Positions 19,693 to 27,870 of a stretch of DNA of 64,000 nt are shown piece after piece. A program made the position numbers and the translations under genes. Numbering within the stretch: the stretch's first letter is position 1; the number at the start of each line of letters is the position of its first letter. Below the pieces are notes generated by a model that saw only the letters and a program-made list of their open reading frames with translations, was not told the DNA's origin and did no database searches. The stretch comes from Phenylobacterium sp. NIBR 498073 (GTDB lineage: Bacteria; Pseudomonadota; Alphaproteobacteria; Caulobacterales; Caulobacteraceae), in the NCBI RefSeq assembly GCF_027286305.1, contig NZ_CP114599.1, forward strand, positions 2,604,001 to 2,668,000, in the 5' to 3' direction.

Positions 19693-21105
19693 ATGTCCGA
19701 CCGTCCCGTCGTCACCCGGATCGCCCCCTCCCCCACCGGCTCCATGCACATTGGCACGGCCCGGACGGCGCTTTTCAACTGGCTTTACGCAAAACACACC
19801 GGCGGCCAGTTCCTGCTGCGCATCGAGGACACCGATCGTGAGCGTTCGACGGACGCGGCGGTGCAGGTCATTTTCGACGGCCTCGACTGGCTGGGCCTGA
19901 AGCCCGACGCCGAGCCGGTGTTCCAGTTCGCCCGCGCCGACCGCCACCGTGAAGTCGTGGCGCAGATGCTGGCCAATGGCGGCGCCTATCGCTGCTACAT
20001 GACGCCCGAGGAGTTGGAGATCGAGCGCGAGGCCGCACGCGCCGAAGGCCGCGTCATCCGCTCGCCGTGGCGCGACCGCACCGACGCCGGCAACTATGAC
20101 GAGGCCCAGCCCTACGTCGTGCGCCTCAAGAGCCCGCTCGCAGGCGAGACGATCATCGCCGACCAGGTGAAGGGTTCGGTCACCTTCCAGAATAAGACGC
20201 TGGACGACCTGATCCTGCTGCGCTCGGACGGCACCCCGACCTACAACCTCGCCGTGGTCGTCGACGATCACGACATGGGGATCACCCACGTGATCCGCGG
20301 CGACGACCACCTGAACAACGCCGCCCGCCAGACCCTGATCTATCAGGCGATGGGCTGGGAGGTTCCGGTCTGGGCCCACCTGCCGCTGATCCACGGCCCG
20401 GACGGGACCAAGCTGTCTAAGCGCCACGGCGCCCAGGCGGTCAGCGAATTCGACGACATGGGCTATCTGCCCGAAGCCATGCGCAACTACCTGGCCAAGC
20501 TGGGCTGGGGCCATGGCGACGACGAGATCTTCTCGGACGAGCAGGCGATCAGCTGGTTCGACGTCAAGGACGTGGTCGGCGCCCCGGCCCGCCTGGACTG
20601 GGACAAGCTGAACCACCTCAACAACCACTATATCCGCCAGGCCGAGCCGGCCCGGTTGGCCGAGCTCGTTGCCGGCGTCTACAAGAGCCGCGACTTCCCA
20701 CTTCACGACGGCGACGAGGCGATCATCGAACGCACCGTCCCGCTGGTTCGTGACGGCGCAAAGACCGTGCTGGAACTGGCCGACGCCACCGTGTTCGCGC
20801 TGAAGCGCCGCCCGCTTGAGCTGCCGGAGAAGGCCAAGGGCCTGCTGACCGAAGAGACCCGCGCGCGGCTCGGCCGCCTGCGCGAGCACCTCGACGGCCA
20901 GGCTGAATGGGCGGTTCCGGCGCTCGAAGCGGCGCTTCGCGGCTTCGCCGAAACCGAAGGCGTGGGCATGGGCAAGTTCGGCCCGGCCTTACGTGGCGTC
21001 CTCTCTGGAGGGTCTCCGGCCCCTGATCTGGCCGGAGCCCTTGTGAGCCTTGGGAAACCGGAAAGTTTGGGGCGCCTCGACGACGCGCTTTCACAGTCCG
21101 CATAA
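19693..21105 (+). CDS. gltX: Glutamate--tRNA ligase
   Basis: 470 aa. Class I synthetase charging tRNA-Glu. The HIGH-type motif is in RIAPSPTGSMHIGTARTALFNWL and the KMSKS-type motif is GTKLSKRHGA; the C-terminal anticodon-binding helical domain follows. The N-terminus MSDRPVVTRIAPSPTG fits the family; the frame is open 31 codons further upstream, overlapping comEC. There is no Shine-Dalgarno before the chosen ATG and only 13 nt separate it from the divergent comEC start. gltA follows after 57 nt. Confidence 0.96.
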   Translation: MSDRPVVTRIAPSPTGSMHIGTARTALFNWLYAKHTGGQFLLRIEDTDRERSTDAAVQVIFDGLDWLGLKPDAEPVFQFARADRHREVVAQMLANGGAYRCYMTPEELEIEREAARAEGRVIRSPWRDRTDAGNYDEAQPYVVRLKSPLAGETIIADQVKGSVTFQNKTLDDLILLRSDGTPTYNLAVVVDDHDMGITHVIRGDDHLNNAARQTLIYQAMGWEVPVWAHLPLIHGPDGTKLSKRHGAQAVSEFDDMGYLPEAMRNYLAKLGWGHGDDEIFSDEQAISWFDVKDVVGAPARLDWDKLNHLNNHYIRQAEPARLAELVAGVYKSRDFPLHDGDEAIIERTVPLVRDGAKTVLELADATVFALKRRPLELPEKAKGLLTEETRARLGRLREHLDGQAEWAVPALEAALRGFAETEGVGMGKFGPALRGVLSGGSPAPDLAGALVSLGKPESLGRLDDALSQSA

Positions 21106-21162
21106 CGCGCTATAAGGCGCCCTGAAACGGGCGTTTGACTCCTGCAAGACGGAAGGAATGGC

Positions 21163-22443
21163 ATGGGCGACACGGCTAAGGTGAGTTTCGACGGCAAGTC
21201 GGTCGAGCTGCCGATCCTCAAGGGCACGGACGGCCCCGCCGTCGTGGATATTCGAAAACTCTACGCCGAGGCCGACGTCTTCACTTACGACCCGGGCTTC
21301 ACCTCGACGGCGAGCTGCGAGAGCAAGATCACCTTCATCGACGGCGACAAGGGCGTGCTGCTGCATCGCGGCTACCCGATCGACCAGCTGGCCGAGAAGT
21401 CGAGCTTCCTCGAAGTCTGCTACCTCCTGCTGAACGGCGACCTGCCGAACGCCAAGGAGTTCGAGGCCTTCGAACACAACATCACCTATCACACGATGCT
21501 GCACGAGCAGTTCGATAGGTTCTTCATGGGCTTCCGCCGCGACGCCCACCCGATGGCGATCATGGTCGGCGCCGTCGGCGCGCTGTCGGCCTTCTATCAC
21601 GACAGCACCAACATCGATGATCCGGAACAGCGGATGATCTCGTCGCATCGGCTGATCGCCAAGATGCCGACGATCGCCGCCCGCGCGTTCAAGTACTTCA
21701 AGGGCCAGCCGTTCGTGCATCCGCGCAACGACCTGTCCTACTCGGAAAACTTCCTGCGCATGTGCTTCTCGGTCCCGGCCGAGGATTGGAAGCCGAACCC
21801 GGTGCTGACGCGCGCCATGGACCGCATCTTCATCCTGCATGCGGACCACGAACAGAACGCCTCGACCTCGACCGTCCGCCTGGCCGGTTCGTCGGGCGCC
21901 AACCCGTTCGCCTGCATCGCGGCCGGCATCGCCTGCCTCTGGGGCCCCAGCCACGGCGGCGCGAACGAAGAAGCGCTGAACATGCTGGCCGAGATCGGCT
22001 CGGTGGAGAACATCCCCGAGTACGTCCAGGGCGTGAAGGACCGTCGCTATCGCCTGATGGGCTTCGGTCACCGGGTCTATAAAAACTACGACCCGCGCGC
22101 GAAAGTCATGCAGCAGACCTGCCACGAAGTGCTGGCGGAAGTCGGCCACTCGGACGACCCGCTGCTGAAGGTGGCCATCGAGCTCGAGAAGATCGCGCTC
22201 AACGACCCCTACTTCGTCGAGCGCAAGCTCTACCCGAACGTCGACTTCTACTCGGGCATCACCCTGCGCGCCCTCGGCTTCCCGCCGGAGATGTTCACCG
22301 TGCTGTTCGCCCTGGCCCGCACCGTGGGCTGGATCAGCCAGTGGAAGGAAATGATCGAGGATCCGTCGCAGAAGATCGGCCGTCCGCGTCAGATCTACAC
22401 CGGCGCGGCGCAACGCGACTACGTCGCGGTCGACAAGCGCTAA
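21163..22443 (+). CDS. gltA: Citrate synthase (type II, hexameric family)
   Basis: 426 aa. Condenses oxaloacetate and acetyl-CoA. Active-site segments are [33 protein letters not shown] and [15 protein letters not shown]; the N-terminal beta domain is that of NADH-sensitive gram-negative citrate synthases. Ribosome binding site GGAAGGA lies before the ATG. A strong rho-independent terminator follows 23 nt after the stop. It lies behind gltX, so a shared transcript is possible. Confidence 0.98.
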   Translation: MGDTAKVSFDGKSVELPILKGTDGPAVVDIRKLYAEADVFTYDPGFTSTASCESKITFIDGDKGVLLHRGYPIDQLAEKSSFLEVCYLLLNGDLPNAKEFEAFEHNITYHTMLHEQFDRFFMGFRRDAHPMAIMVGAVGALSAFYHDSTNIDDPEQRMISSHRLIAKMPTIAARAFKYFKGQPFVHPRNDLSYSENFLRMCFSVPAEDWKPNPVLTRAMDRIFILHADHEQNASTSTVRLAGSSGANPFACIAAGIACLWGPSHGGANEEALNMLAEIGSVENIPEYVQGVKDRRYRLMGFGHRVYKNYDPRAKVMQQTCHEVLAEVGHSDDPLLKVAIELEKIALNDPYFVERKLYPNVDFYSGITLRALGFPPEMFTVLFALARTVGWISQWKEMIEDPSQKIGRPRQIYTGAAQRDYVAVDKR

Positions 22444-22466
22444 GCCCGATCGACGATCGAAACATC

Positions 22467-22502
22467 AGCCCCGCCCGGACCACCGGGCGGGGCTTTTGCT
22501 TT
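22467..22502 (+). terminator. Rho-independent terminator of gltA
   Basis: AGCCCCGCCCGG and CCGGGCGGGGCT form a perfect 12 bp stem with the loop ACCA, followed by TTTGCTTT. It is the cleanest terminator in the window. Confidence 0.93.
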
Positions 22503-22583
22503 GGCGCTCAGGCATAAGCCTAGGTTGCGGCGGCCGTTCATGCTCGTAGGGTTCCCTGCGCAAACCGCATGAGGAGCACCCCC

Positions 22584-22943
22584 ATGGCTTTCATGGCGAA
22601 GCTGAACGAGCCGCACGTCACCCGTGACATCTACGAACAGGTTCGCGCCGAGATCGGCTGGGATCACGATCCGCCGGCCGGCTGCCTGCTGCACATCGCC
22701 GCCTTCGACGAGGCCGGCGCGCACACGGTCGATATCTGGGACAACGAAGAGGACCTCAAGGACTACCTGGAGGATCGCTTCCTGCCGGCCTTGCGCAAGC
22801 TGGGGGTCGGGCCGGTCAATCCGACCTGGAGCGAACTGCATGTCTGCGTCGCCGGCCCCGACATCCAGCAGTACGTGCTGGACGCCCCGCCGCTACGCTC
22901 GCGACCCCAGCACTTTCAGGACGGCCTCGGCCGCCACGTCTGA
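22584..22943 (+). CDS. Small conserved-looking protein, unknown function
   Basis: 119 aa. The ATG at MAFMAKLNEPH has GAGGAG 7 nt upstream. The sequence has no signal peptide or membrane segment; it alternates predicted helices and strands (RDIYEQVRAEIGWDHDPPAG, CLLHIAAFDE, VDIWDNEEDLKDYLEDRFLPALRKLG) and resembles small dimeric alpha/beta-barrel (ABM-like) proteins, though this is only an impression. Codon use is like its neighbours. Its last 51 nt overlap the 3' end of lpxB on the other strand. I do not recognise a named family. Confidence 0.8.
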   Translation: MAFMAKLNEPHVTRDIYEQVRAEIGWDHDPPAGCLLHIAAFDEAGAHTVDIWDNEEDLKDYLEDRFLPALRKLGVGPVNPTWSELHVCVAGPDIQQYVLDAPPLRSRPQHFQDGLGRHV

Positions 22944-24050
22944 CGGATCGGGGCCGCCGCGGCCCATCTTCTGCAGGGCGGCGGTCTGGGCGGCCGCCTG
23001 CTTCTCGCGCAGCGCCGGATCGTCCAGGCGCAGGGCGACCTCGCGGGCCAGGGCCGGACCGTTGCAGTCGTCCTGGACCAGCTCCGGGGCGACGAAGTCC
23101 TTGGCCGCGATATTGAACAGCGTGATGTAGGGCGTGCGGATCAGCCGCTTCAGGATGGCGTGGGTCATCGCGCCCAGGCGGTAGCCCACCACGATCGGCA
23201 CGCCGGCCAGCGCCAATTCGGTCGTGACCGTGCCCGAACAGGCCAGCGCCACGGTCGCGGCCTTCATGGCGTCGAGCTTGGCGCTCTCGCCTTCGACCAC
23301 ATGCGCCCAGCCTGACGCTTGTTCCTTGACGCTCGCCGCCACCGTCGGCGCAGCCGGGATGATCACCTCAAGGTCGGGCCGCGCCGCCTTCAGGATGGCC
23401 ACAGCGTCGGCGAACGGCGGCAGGACGCGGCTGATCTCGCCCGGCCGGCTGCCGGGCAGCACCAGCAGCACCGGCGCCTGCGACGCGATGCCGAGCTGCG
23501 CGCGCAGCCGCCCGCCGTCGGCCTGCGAGAAGTCCAGCGTCAGGGCGGAATTGCCGACGAAGGTGACCGGCAGGCCCTCGGCCTCGAAATACGGCGCATC
23601 GAACACGTGGATCGACAGCAGGTGATCGACGGCGGCCGCCAGCGTCTTGGCGCGCCCGGGGCGCGTGGCCCAGACCTGCGGGGCGACATACTTGATGAGC
23701 GGCAGCTTGGGGTCGAGCTTGCGCAGTTGCTGGGCCACCCGCAGTGTGAAGCCCCAGGAGTCGATCAGCACCACCACGTCGGGCTTCTCGCGCTTGGCCA
23801 GGGCGACGGTGTCCTCGACCCGCGCCACCACCTTGCGATAGGCCATCAGGCCTTCCAGCAGCCCGAGGATCGACAGCTCGGCTATGTCGAACGGGCTCTG
23901 CACGCCCTCGGCCGCCATGCGCTCGCCGCCCACGCCGACAAAGCGCACCCCGTCGCCGAGGCGCGCGCGCAAGGCCCGCGCCAAGCCCGCGCCGCGGTCG
24001 TCGCCCGAGGCCTCGGCCGCGACCAGCATGACGCAGAGCGGCTTGCTCAC
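22893..24050 (-). CDS. lpxB: Lipid A disaccharide synthase
   Basis: 385 aa, GT19 family. Joins UDP-2,3-diacylglucosamine and lipid X to give the lipid A disaccharide phosphate. N-terminus VMLVAAEASGDDRGAGLARAL, VVLIDSWGFTLRVAQ, YVAPQVWATRPGRAK, LLVLPGSRPGEISRVLP and ACSGTVTTELALAGVPIVVGYR are canonical. The start overlaps the lpxI stop (ATGA), coupling the two enzymes that make and use lipid X. The 3' end overlaps the convergent small gene by 51 nt. Confidence 0.97.
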   Translation of the reverse strand: MSKPLCVMLVAAEASGDDRGAGLARALRARLGDGVRFVGVGGERMAAEGVQSPFDIAELSILGLLEGLMAYRKVVARVEDTVALAKREKPDVVVLIDSWGFTLRVAQQLRKLDPKLPLIKYVAPQVWATRPGRAKTLAAAVDHLLSIHVFDAPYFEAEGLPVTFVGNSALTLDFSQADGGRLRAQLGIASQAPVLLVLPGSRPGEISRVLPPFADAVAILKAARPDLEVIIPAAPTVAASVKEQASGWAHVVEGESAKLDAMKAATVALACSGTVTTELALAGVPIVVGYRLGAMTHAILKRLIRTPYITLFNIAAKDFVAPELVQDDCNGPALAREVALRLDDPALREKQAAAQTAALQKMGRGGPDPSDVAAEAVLKVLGSRA

Positions 24051-24889
24051 GGCGCGTTCGGCGGTTCCACGCCCACCACGAAGATGCCCAGTTCGTCGGC
24101 CAGCGCGATCACCGCCTCGCGGTCGAGCACCAGCAGCCGGCCGACCTCGCCCGCCACCCCGGCCAGCCCGGCCTGGGCCGCCCGCTGAATGGTGCCCAGC
24201 CCTATGGTCGGCAGGTCGATACGCGTTTCCTGGATCGGCTTGGGGGCCTTGGCGAGCACGCCGCGCGGCGCCTCGGCGCTGCCGCGGATGTTGCGCGGCA
24301 GTTCGGCGACCCGGCGCAGCATCGCGTCGGTGCCTTCCTGCGCCTCGACCGCCAGCACCAGGCCCTCGCAGACGACAGCGCCCTGCCCGACGTCCAGCTG
24401 GCCGATGGCCCGCGCCACGCGCAGCGCGTGCTGCACGTCGGCCATCTGCTCCTCGCTCGGCGCCACCGCGCCCAACGGGCCGGCCGTCAGGGTGAGATCG
24501 CCCATCACCTCGTGCGCGCCCTCGACGGCGAAGCCTTCTTTCTCGAACTCGCCCAGCAGTTGGCGCAGCAGCGCATCGTCGCCCTTGCGCGCCGCGGCGA
24601 TCACCCCCGGCAGCGCCATCAGGCCGCGCAGGTCGGGCGACAGCGCCTTGAAGTCGGGCCGGTCGACCGTTCCGACGAGGGTGACGGCCTCACAGCCGGC
24701 CCGCTTCAGCGCCTTGAAGCACTTGCCGAGCTCAGCGATGCCGATGTCGGCCCCCGGGAACCGGGCGATCCCCTCGCCCGCGAAACCCTTCAGCCGAATG
24801 ATGAAGAACGGCCGCCCGGCACGTTCGCAGTGCTGCGCGATCTCGACCGGCAGGTTCCCGCCGCCCGCAATCAGCCCAAGCTTCCGCAC
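24047..24889 (-). CDS. lpxI: UDP-2,3-diacylglucosamine pyrophosphatase LpxI
   Basis: 280 aa, DUF1009 family. Hydrolyses UDP-2,3-diacylglucosamine to lipid X and UMP, the step done by LpxH in enterobacteria. The N-terminus MRKLGLIAGGGNLPVEIAQHCERAG and the C-terminal catalytic half with VVCEGLVLAVEAQEGTDAMLRR, KAPKPIQETRIDLPTIGLGTI match the family, first characterised in Caulobacter. No LpxH-like gene is in the window. It sits between lpxA (3 nt gap) and lpxB (overlap). Confidence 0.96.
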   Translation of the reverse strand: MRKLGLIAGGGNLPVEIAQHCERAGRPFFIIRLKGFAGEGIARFPGADIGIAELGKCFKALKRAGCEAVTLVGTVDRPDFKALSPDLRGLMALPGVIAAARKGDDALLRQLLGEFEKEGFAVEGAHEVMGDLTLTAGPLGAVAPSEEQMADVQHALRVARAIGQLDVGQGAVVCEGLVLAVEAQEGTDAMLRRVAELPRNIRGSAEAPRGVLAKAPKPIQETRIDLPTIGLGTIQRAAQAGLAGVAGEVGRLLVLDREAVIALADELGIFVVGVEPPNAP

Positions 24890-24892
24890 GTC

Positions 24893-25690
24893 CTAGACCT
24901 CCCGCTCCGGCAGGCAGAGCGGCCGGCTGGCGTCGGCGCGGATGAAGTCGACGATCTCCATGACCTCCGGCGATTCCGAATAGGTCTCGACGGTGTCGTC
25001 GAGCCGCTCCTGGAAGGTGCCTTCGTCGGCGAACAGCATCCGATAGGCCGCCCGCATGGTGTTGATCGTCTCGCGGCTGAAGCCGCGGCGCTTGAGTCCC
25101 AGAAGGTTCAGGCCCTCGAGGTGCGCATGGTTGCCCCACACCGAGCCGTAGGGGATCACGTCCTTCACGACCGCCGCCAGGCCGCCGATCATCGCGTGGC
25201 GCCCGACACGGGTGCGCTGGTGCACGGCGGCCAGGCCGCCGACGATCACGAAGTCGGCGATCTCGCAGTGCCCGCCCAGCGTCGCCTGCTTGGTCAGGAT
25301 CACCTGGTCGCCGAGGACGCAGTCGTGCCCGACATGGCTCTCGATCATGTAGAAGCCGTCCGAACCGACCTTGGTCACGCCGCCGCCGCCGACCGTCCCG
25401 GTGTTCATCGTCGCGTGCTCGCGGATGACGTTGCGGTCGCCGATCACCAGCTGGGTCGGCTCGCCCTTGTAGGCGGTGTGCTGGGGCGGACCGCCGAGCA
25501 TGGCGAACGGATAGACCTGATTGTCCTCGCCGAGCGTGGTCACGCCGTCGACCACCACGTGCGAAGACAGCTTCGTCCGCGCGCCGAGCTTGACGTCGGG
25601 GCCGACGGTGCAGAACGGGCCGATCACCACCCCCTCGCCCAGCTGGGCCTTGGGGTGGACGACGGAGCTGGGATGGACGTCGATGCTCAT
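24893..25690 (-). CDS. lpxA: UDP-N-acetylglucosamine acyltransferase
   Basis: 265 aa. First step of lipid A synthesis. The left-handed beta helix of hexapeptide repeats is plain through residues 5-190 ([81 protein letters not shown]), followed by the helical C-terminal domain starting [19 protein letters not shown]. The ATG at MSIDVHPSS overlaps the fabZ stop by 4 nt. Confidence 0.97.
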   Translation of the reverse strand: MSIDVHPSSVVHPKAQLGEGVVIGPFCTVGPDVKLGARTKLSSHVVVDGVTTLGEDNQVYPFAMLGGPPQHTAYKGEPTQLVIGDRNVIREHATMNTGTVGGGGVTKVGSDGFYMIESHVGHDCVLGDQVILTKQATLGGHCEIADFVIVGGLAAVHQRTRVGRHAMIGGLAAVVKDVIPYGSVWGNHAHLEGLNLLGLKRRGFSRETINTMRAAYRMLFADEGTFQERLDDTVETYSESPEVMEIVDFIRADASRPLCLPEREV

Positions 25691-26154
25691 GGGGTCTCCA
25701 CCAGCATGGCCGCGAACTCCGCTTCCGCAGCGGTTCTGTCGCCGACCATGGCCTTGCCTTCGAACTTGAAGAGCCCCCCGCGGGCGCGCAGCACCTTCAC
25801 GTGCATGCGCAGGACGTCGCCTGGCCGCACCGGCTGCCGGAAGCGGCAGTTGTCGACCGAGGTGAACAGGATGGTCTTGCCGGCGCGATCGACGTTCAGC
25901 GTCTTCGACATCAGCACCGCGCCGGTCTGGGCCATCGCCTCGACAATCAGCACGCCGGGCATCACCGCATAGTCCGGGAAGTGGCCCTGGAAGAACGGCT
26001 CGTTGATGGTCACGCACTTGATGCCGACGATCGACTCGTTGGGCCGATATTCCTCGGCCCGATCGACCAGCAGGAACGGATAGCGATGCGGAATCCGTTC
26101 CAGGATCTCGGAGATGTCGATCGAGACCTCGGCTGTCGCCGCGTCGTTGCTCAT
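25687..26154 (-). CDS. fabZ: 3-hydroxyacyl-ACP dehydratase FabZ
   Basis: 155 aa hot-dog-fold enzyme of fatty-acid elongation. Key segments: [20 protein letters not shown] with the N-terminal HRYPFL signature, [25 protein letters not shown] with the catalytic His and Glu. It competes with LpxA for hydroxyacyl-ACP, and its placement between lpxD and lpxA, with 4 nt overlaps on both sides, is the standard arrangement balancing phospholipid and lipid A supply. Confidence 0.97.
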   Translation of the reverse strand: MSNDAATAEVSIDISEILERIPHRYPFLLVDRAEEYRPNESIVGIKCVTINEPFFQGHFPDYAVMPGVLIVEAMAQTGAVLMSKTLNVDRAGKTILFTSVDNCRFRQPVRPGDVLRMHVKVLRARGGLFKFEGKAMVGDRTAAEAEFAAMLVETP

Positions 26155-27167
26155 TGGTCGGTCCCCTTGCGGTTGGCGGAGCGCGACAGCCACGCCACCT
26201 CCCGCATCCAGCGTCGAATGGGTTGTCCGGGCACGCCGCCCCAGGTCTCGCCGGCCGGGATGTCGCGGAACACGCCGGCGGCGGCTGCGACCTGCGCGCC
26301 GTCGCCGATGTTGACGTGGTCGGCCACGCCCGCGCGGCCACCGAAGGCCGCTCCGTCGCCGATCACGACGCTGCCGGAGATGCCGGTGTGCGCAGCCATG
26401 ACGCAGTTTCGTCCCACACGCACGTTGTGGGCGATCTGCACCAGGTTGTCGATCTTGGTGTTTTCGCCGATCACCGTGTCGTCGAACGCGCCACGGTCGA
26501 TGCAGCTGTTGGCGCCGATGGTCACCCCGTCCTGCAGGACGACGCGTCCCAGCTGCGGAATGTCGACCACGCCCTTGGCCCCGCCTGCGGCGCCGAAACC
26601 GGGTTCGCCGATCCGCGCGCCCGCCAGGATGCGTACCCGATCGCCGAGCAGCGCAAAGCCGATGGTGACGTTGGCGCCGATCACGCAGTCCCTGCCGATG
26701 GCGACACCCGGCCCGATGACGGTGTTGGCGCCGATCTCGGTCCGCGCGCCGATCTGCGCGCCCGGTCCGACCACGACGCCGGGCGCCAGATGCACGTCCT
26801 CCTCGATCACCGCATCGGCGGCGACGAGGTCCGGGCCGCCATAGCGGCGCGCGCGATGCAGCCGCGTCGCAGCGGCGGCGTAGGCGGCCTGCGGCGTCGG
26901 CGTGACCAGCGCCACGCATCCAGGCGGCGCAAAGTCTTTATCGCGCGCGGTGACAAACACCGCGGCGGCCTTCGCCGCAGCCAGGTCGGCGGCGTACTTT
27001 TTGTCGGTCAGGAAGGTGACGGTGTCAGCCTGGGCGCTGGCCAGTACGGCCACGCCGCGGACCTGGCGCTGGCCTTGGTCCACATCGGAAAGTTCGGCGC
27101 CTGTCAGGCTGGCCAGTTCGGCGAGCGTGACAGGGCCGAGGTCTTCAAAAAATCGGGGGTCGGGCAT
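26151..27167 (-). CDS. lpxD: UDP-3-O-(3-hydroxyacyl)glucosamine N-acyltransferase
   Basis: 338 aa. Third step of lipid A synthesis. N-terminal uridine-binding domain (1-100), then hexapeptide repeats from [21 protein letters not shown] to [19 protein letters not shown], with the catalytic His in [14 protein letters not shown], and a short C-terminal helix. It follows the OmpH/Skp gene after 40 nt and its stop overlaps the fabZ start. Confidence 0.96.
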   Translation of the reverse strand: MPDPRFFEDLGPVTLAELASLTGAELSDVDQGQRQVRGVAVLASAQADTVTFLTDKKYAADLAAAKAAAVFVTARDKDFAPPGCVALVTPTPQAAYAAAATRLHRARRYGGPDLVAADAVIEEDVHLAPGVVVGPGAQIGARTEIGANTVIGPGVAIGRDCVIGANVTIGFALLGDRVRILAGARIGEPGFGAAGGAKGVVDIPQLGRVVLQDGVTIGANSCIDRGAFDDTVIGENTKIDNLVQIAHNVRVGRNCVMAAHTGISGSVVIGDGAAFGGRAGVADHVNIGDGAQVAAAAGVFRDIPAGETWGGVPGQPIRRWMREVAWLSRSANRKGTDQ

Positions 27168-27207
27168 GGGAATCCTCAGCTCGACCCGCCTTTATCGCGA
27201 GTCGGCC

Positions 27208-27861
27208 CTACTTGCGGGTCGCAGGCGCCGCAGCCGGAGCCGCAGCCGGGGCCGCCGCTTGGTCGAGGCGTTCACGATCGAAGGTGAACTGGGTGATCTT
27301 GGCGTTCAGCGCCGTGACGACCGGCTGGCTGATGTCCATCGACGGGTTCGACAGCACGATGCTTTCGCGGTTGATCAGCAGGCTGCACTGGCGCTGCTGG
27401 TACACTTGGCTGACGATCGGGGTCAGCTCCTGGTACACGCGGCCCAGGGCCTTCTGCTGCGTCGCCTGCAGCTCGCGCGAGCGCTGCTGCTCCTTGCGCT
27501 GATAGGCGTTCGCCTTGACCTGCAGGGCTGCGGCGCGGGTCTCGAACGTGTTCTGGTCGAGCGTCGCGCGCTGGCCTTCCAGCGTCTTGGCTTCGTTTTG
27601 GATCGCGGTCTGCTCGGCCTTCAGCTCGGCTTCGACCTGGGTCGCGATCTGCTGCAGGCGGGTCTGGACGTACTTGCCGACGGTCGAGGTCGCGATCGCA
27701 CCTTCCACCGAGACGGTGCAGACGCCGGGCAGCGCCGGGCCATGGGTCACCGCGGGCGCCGCCGAGGCGGCAGGCGCAGCCGCTTGCGCGAAAGCCGCGC
27801 TGGAAGCGGAAGCGGTGATGGCGGCGACGCAGGTCGCCGCGACAAGGGCTTTGATCGTCAT
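27208..27861 (-). CDS. OmpH/Skp-family periplasmic chaperone
   Basis: 217 aa. A cleavable signal peptide (about 1-26, ending ASSAAFAQA) precedes an Ala/Pro-rich stretch, then the beta core and the long helical tentacle region (about 75-150) rich in Q, E, K, R and L (VQTRLQQIATQVEAELKAEQ), ending in another Ala/Pro tail. Skp proteins carry unfolded outer-membrane proteins through the periplasm to BamA. Its place directly downstream of bamA (9 nt) and before lpxD supports the call; overall identity to enterobacterial Skp would be low. Confidence 0.9.
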   Translation of the reverse strand: MTIKALVAATCVAAITASASSAAFAQAAAPAASAAPAVTHGPALPGVCTVSVEGAIATSTVGKYVQTRLQQIATQVEAELKAEQTAIQNEAKTLEGQRATLDQNTFETRAAALQVKANAYQRKEQQRSRELQATQQKALGRVYQELTPIVSQVYQQRQCSLLINRESIVLSNPSMDISQPVVTALNAKITQFTFDRERLDQAAAPAAAPAAAPATRK

Positions 27862-27870
27862 GTGGTGAAT

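Noticed and set aside
22535..22557. GTTC pair upstream of the 22584 gene as a further LexA box
   Set aside because: The two GTTC half-sites are 11 nt apart instead of 7, so it does not fit the operator.
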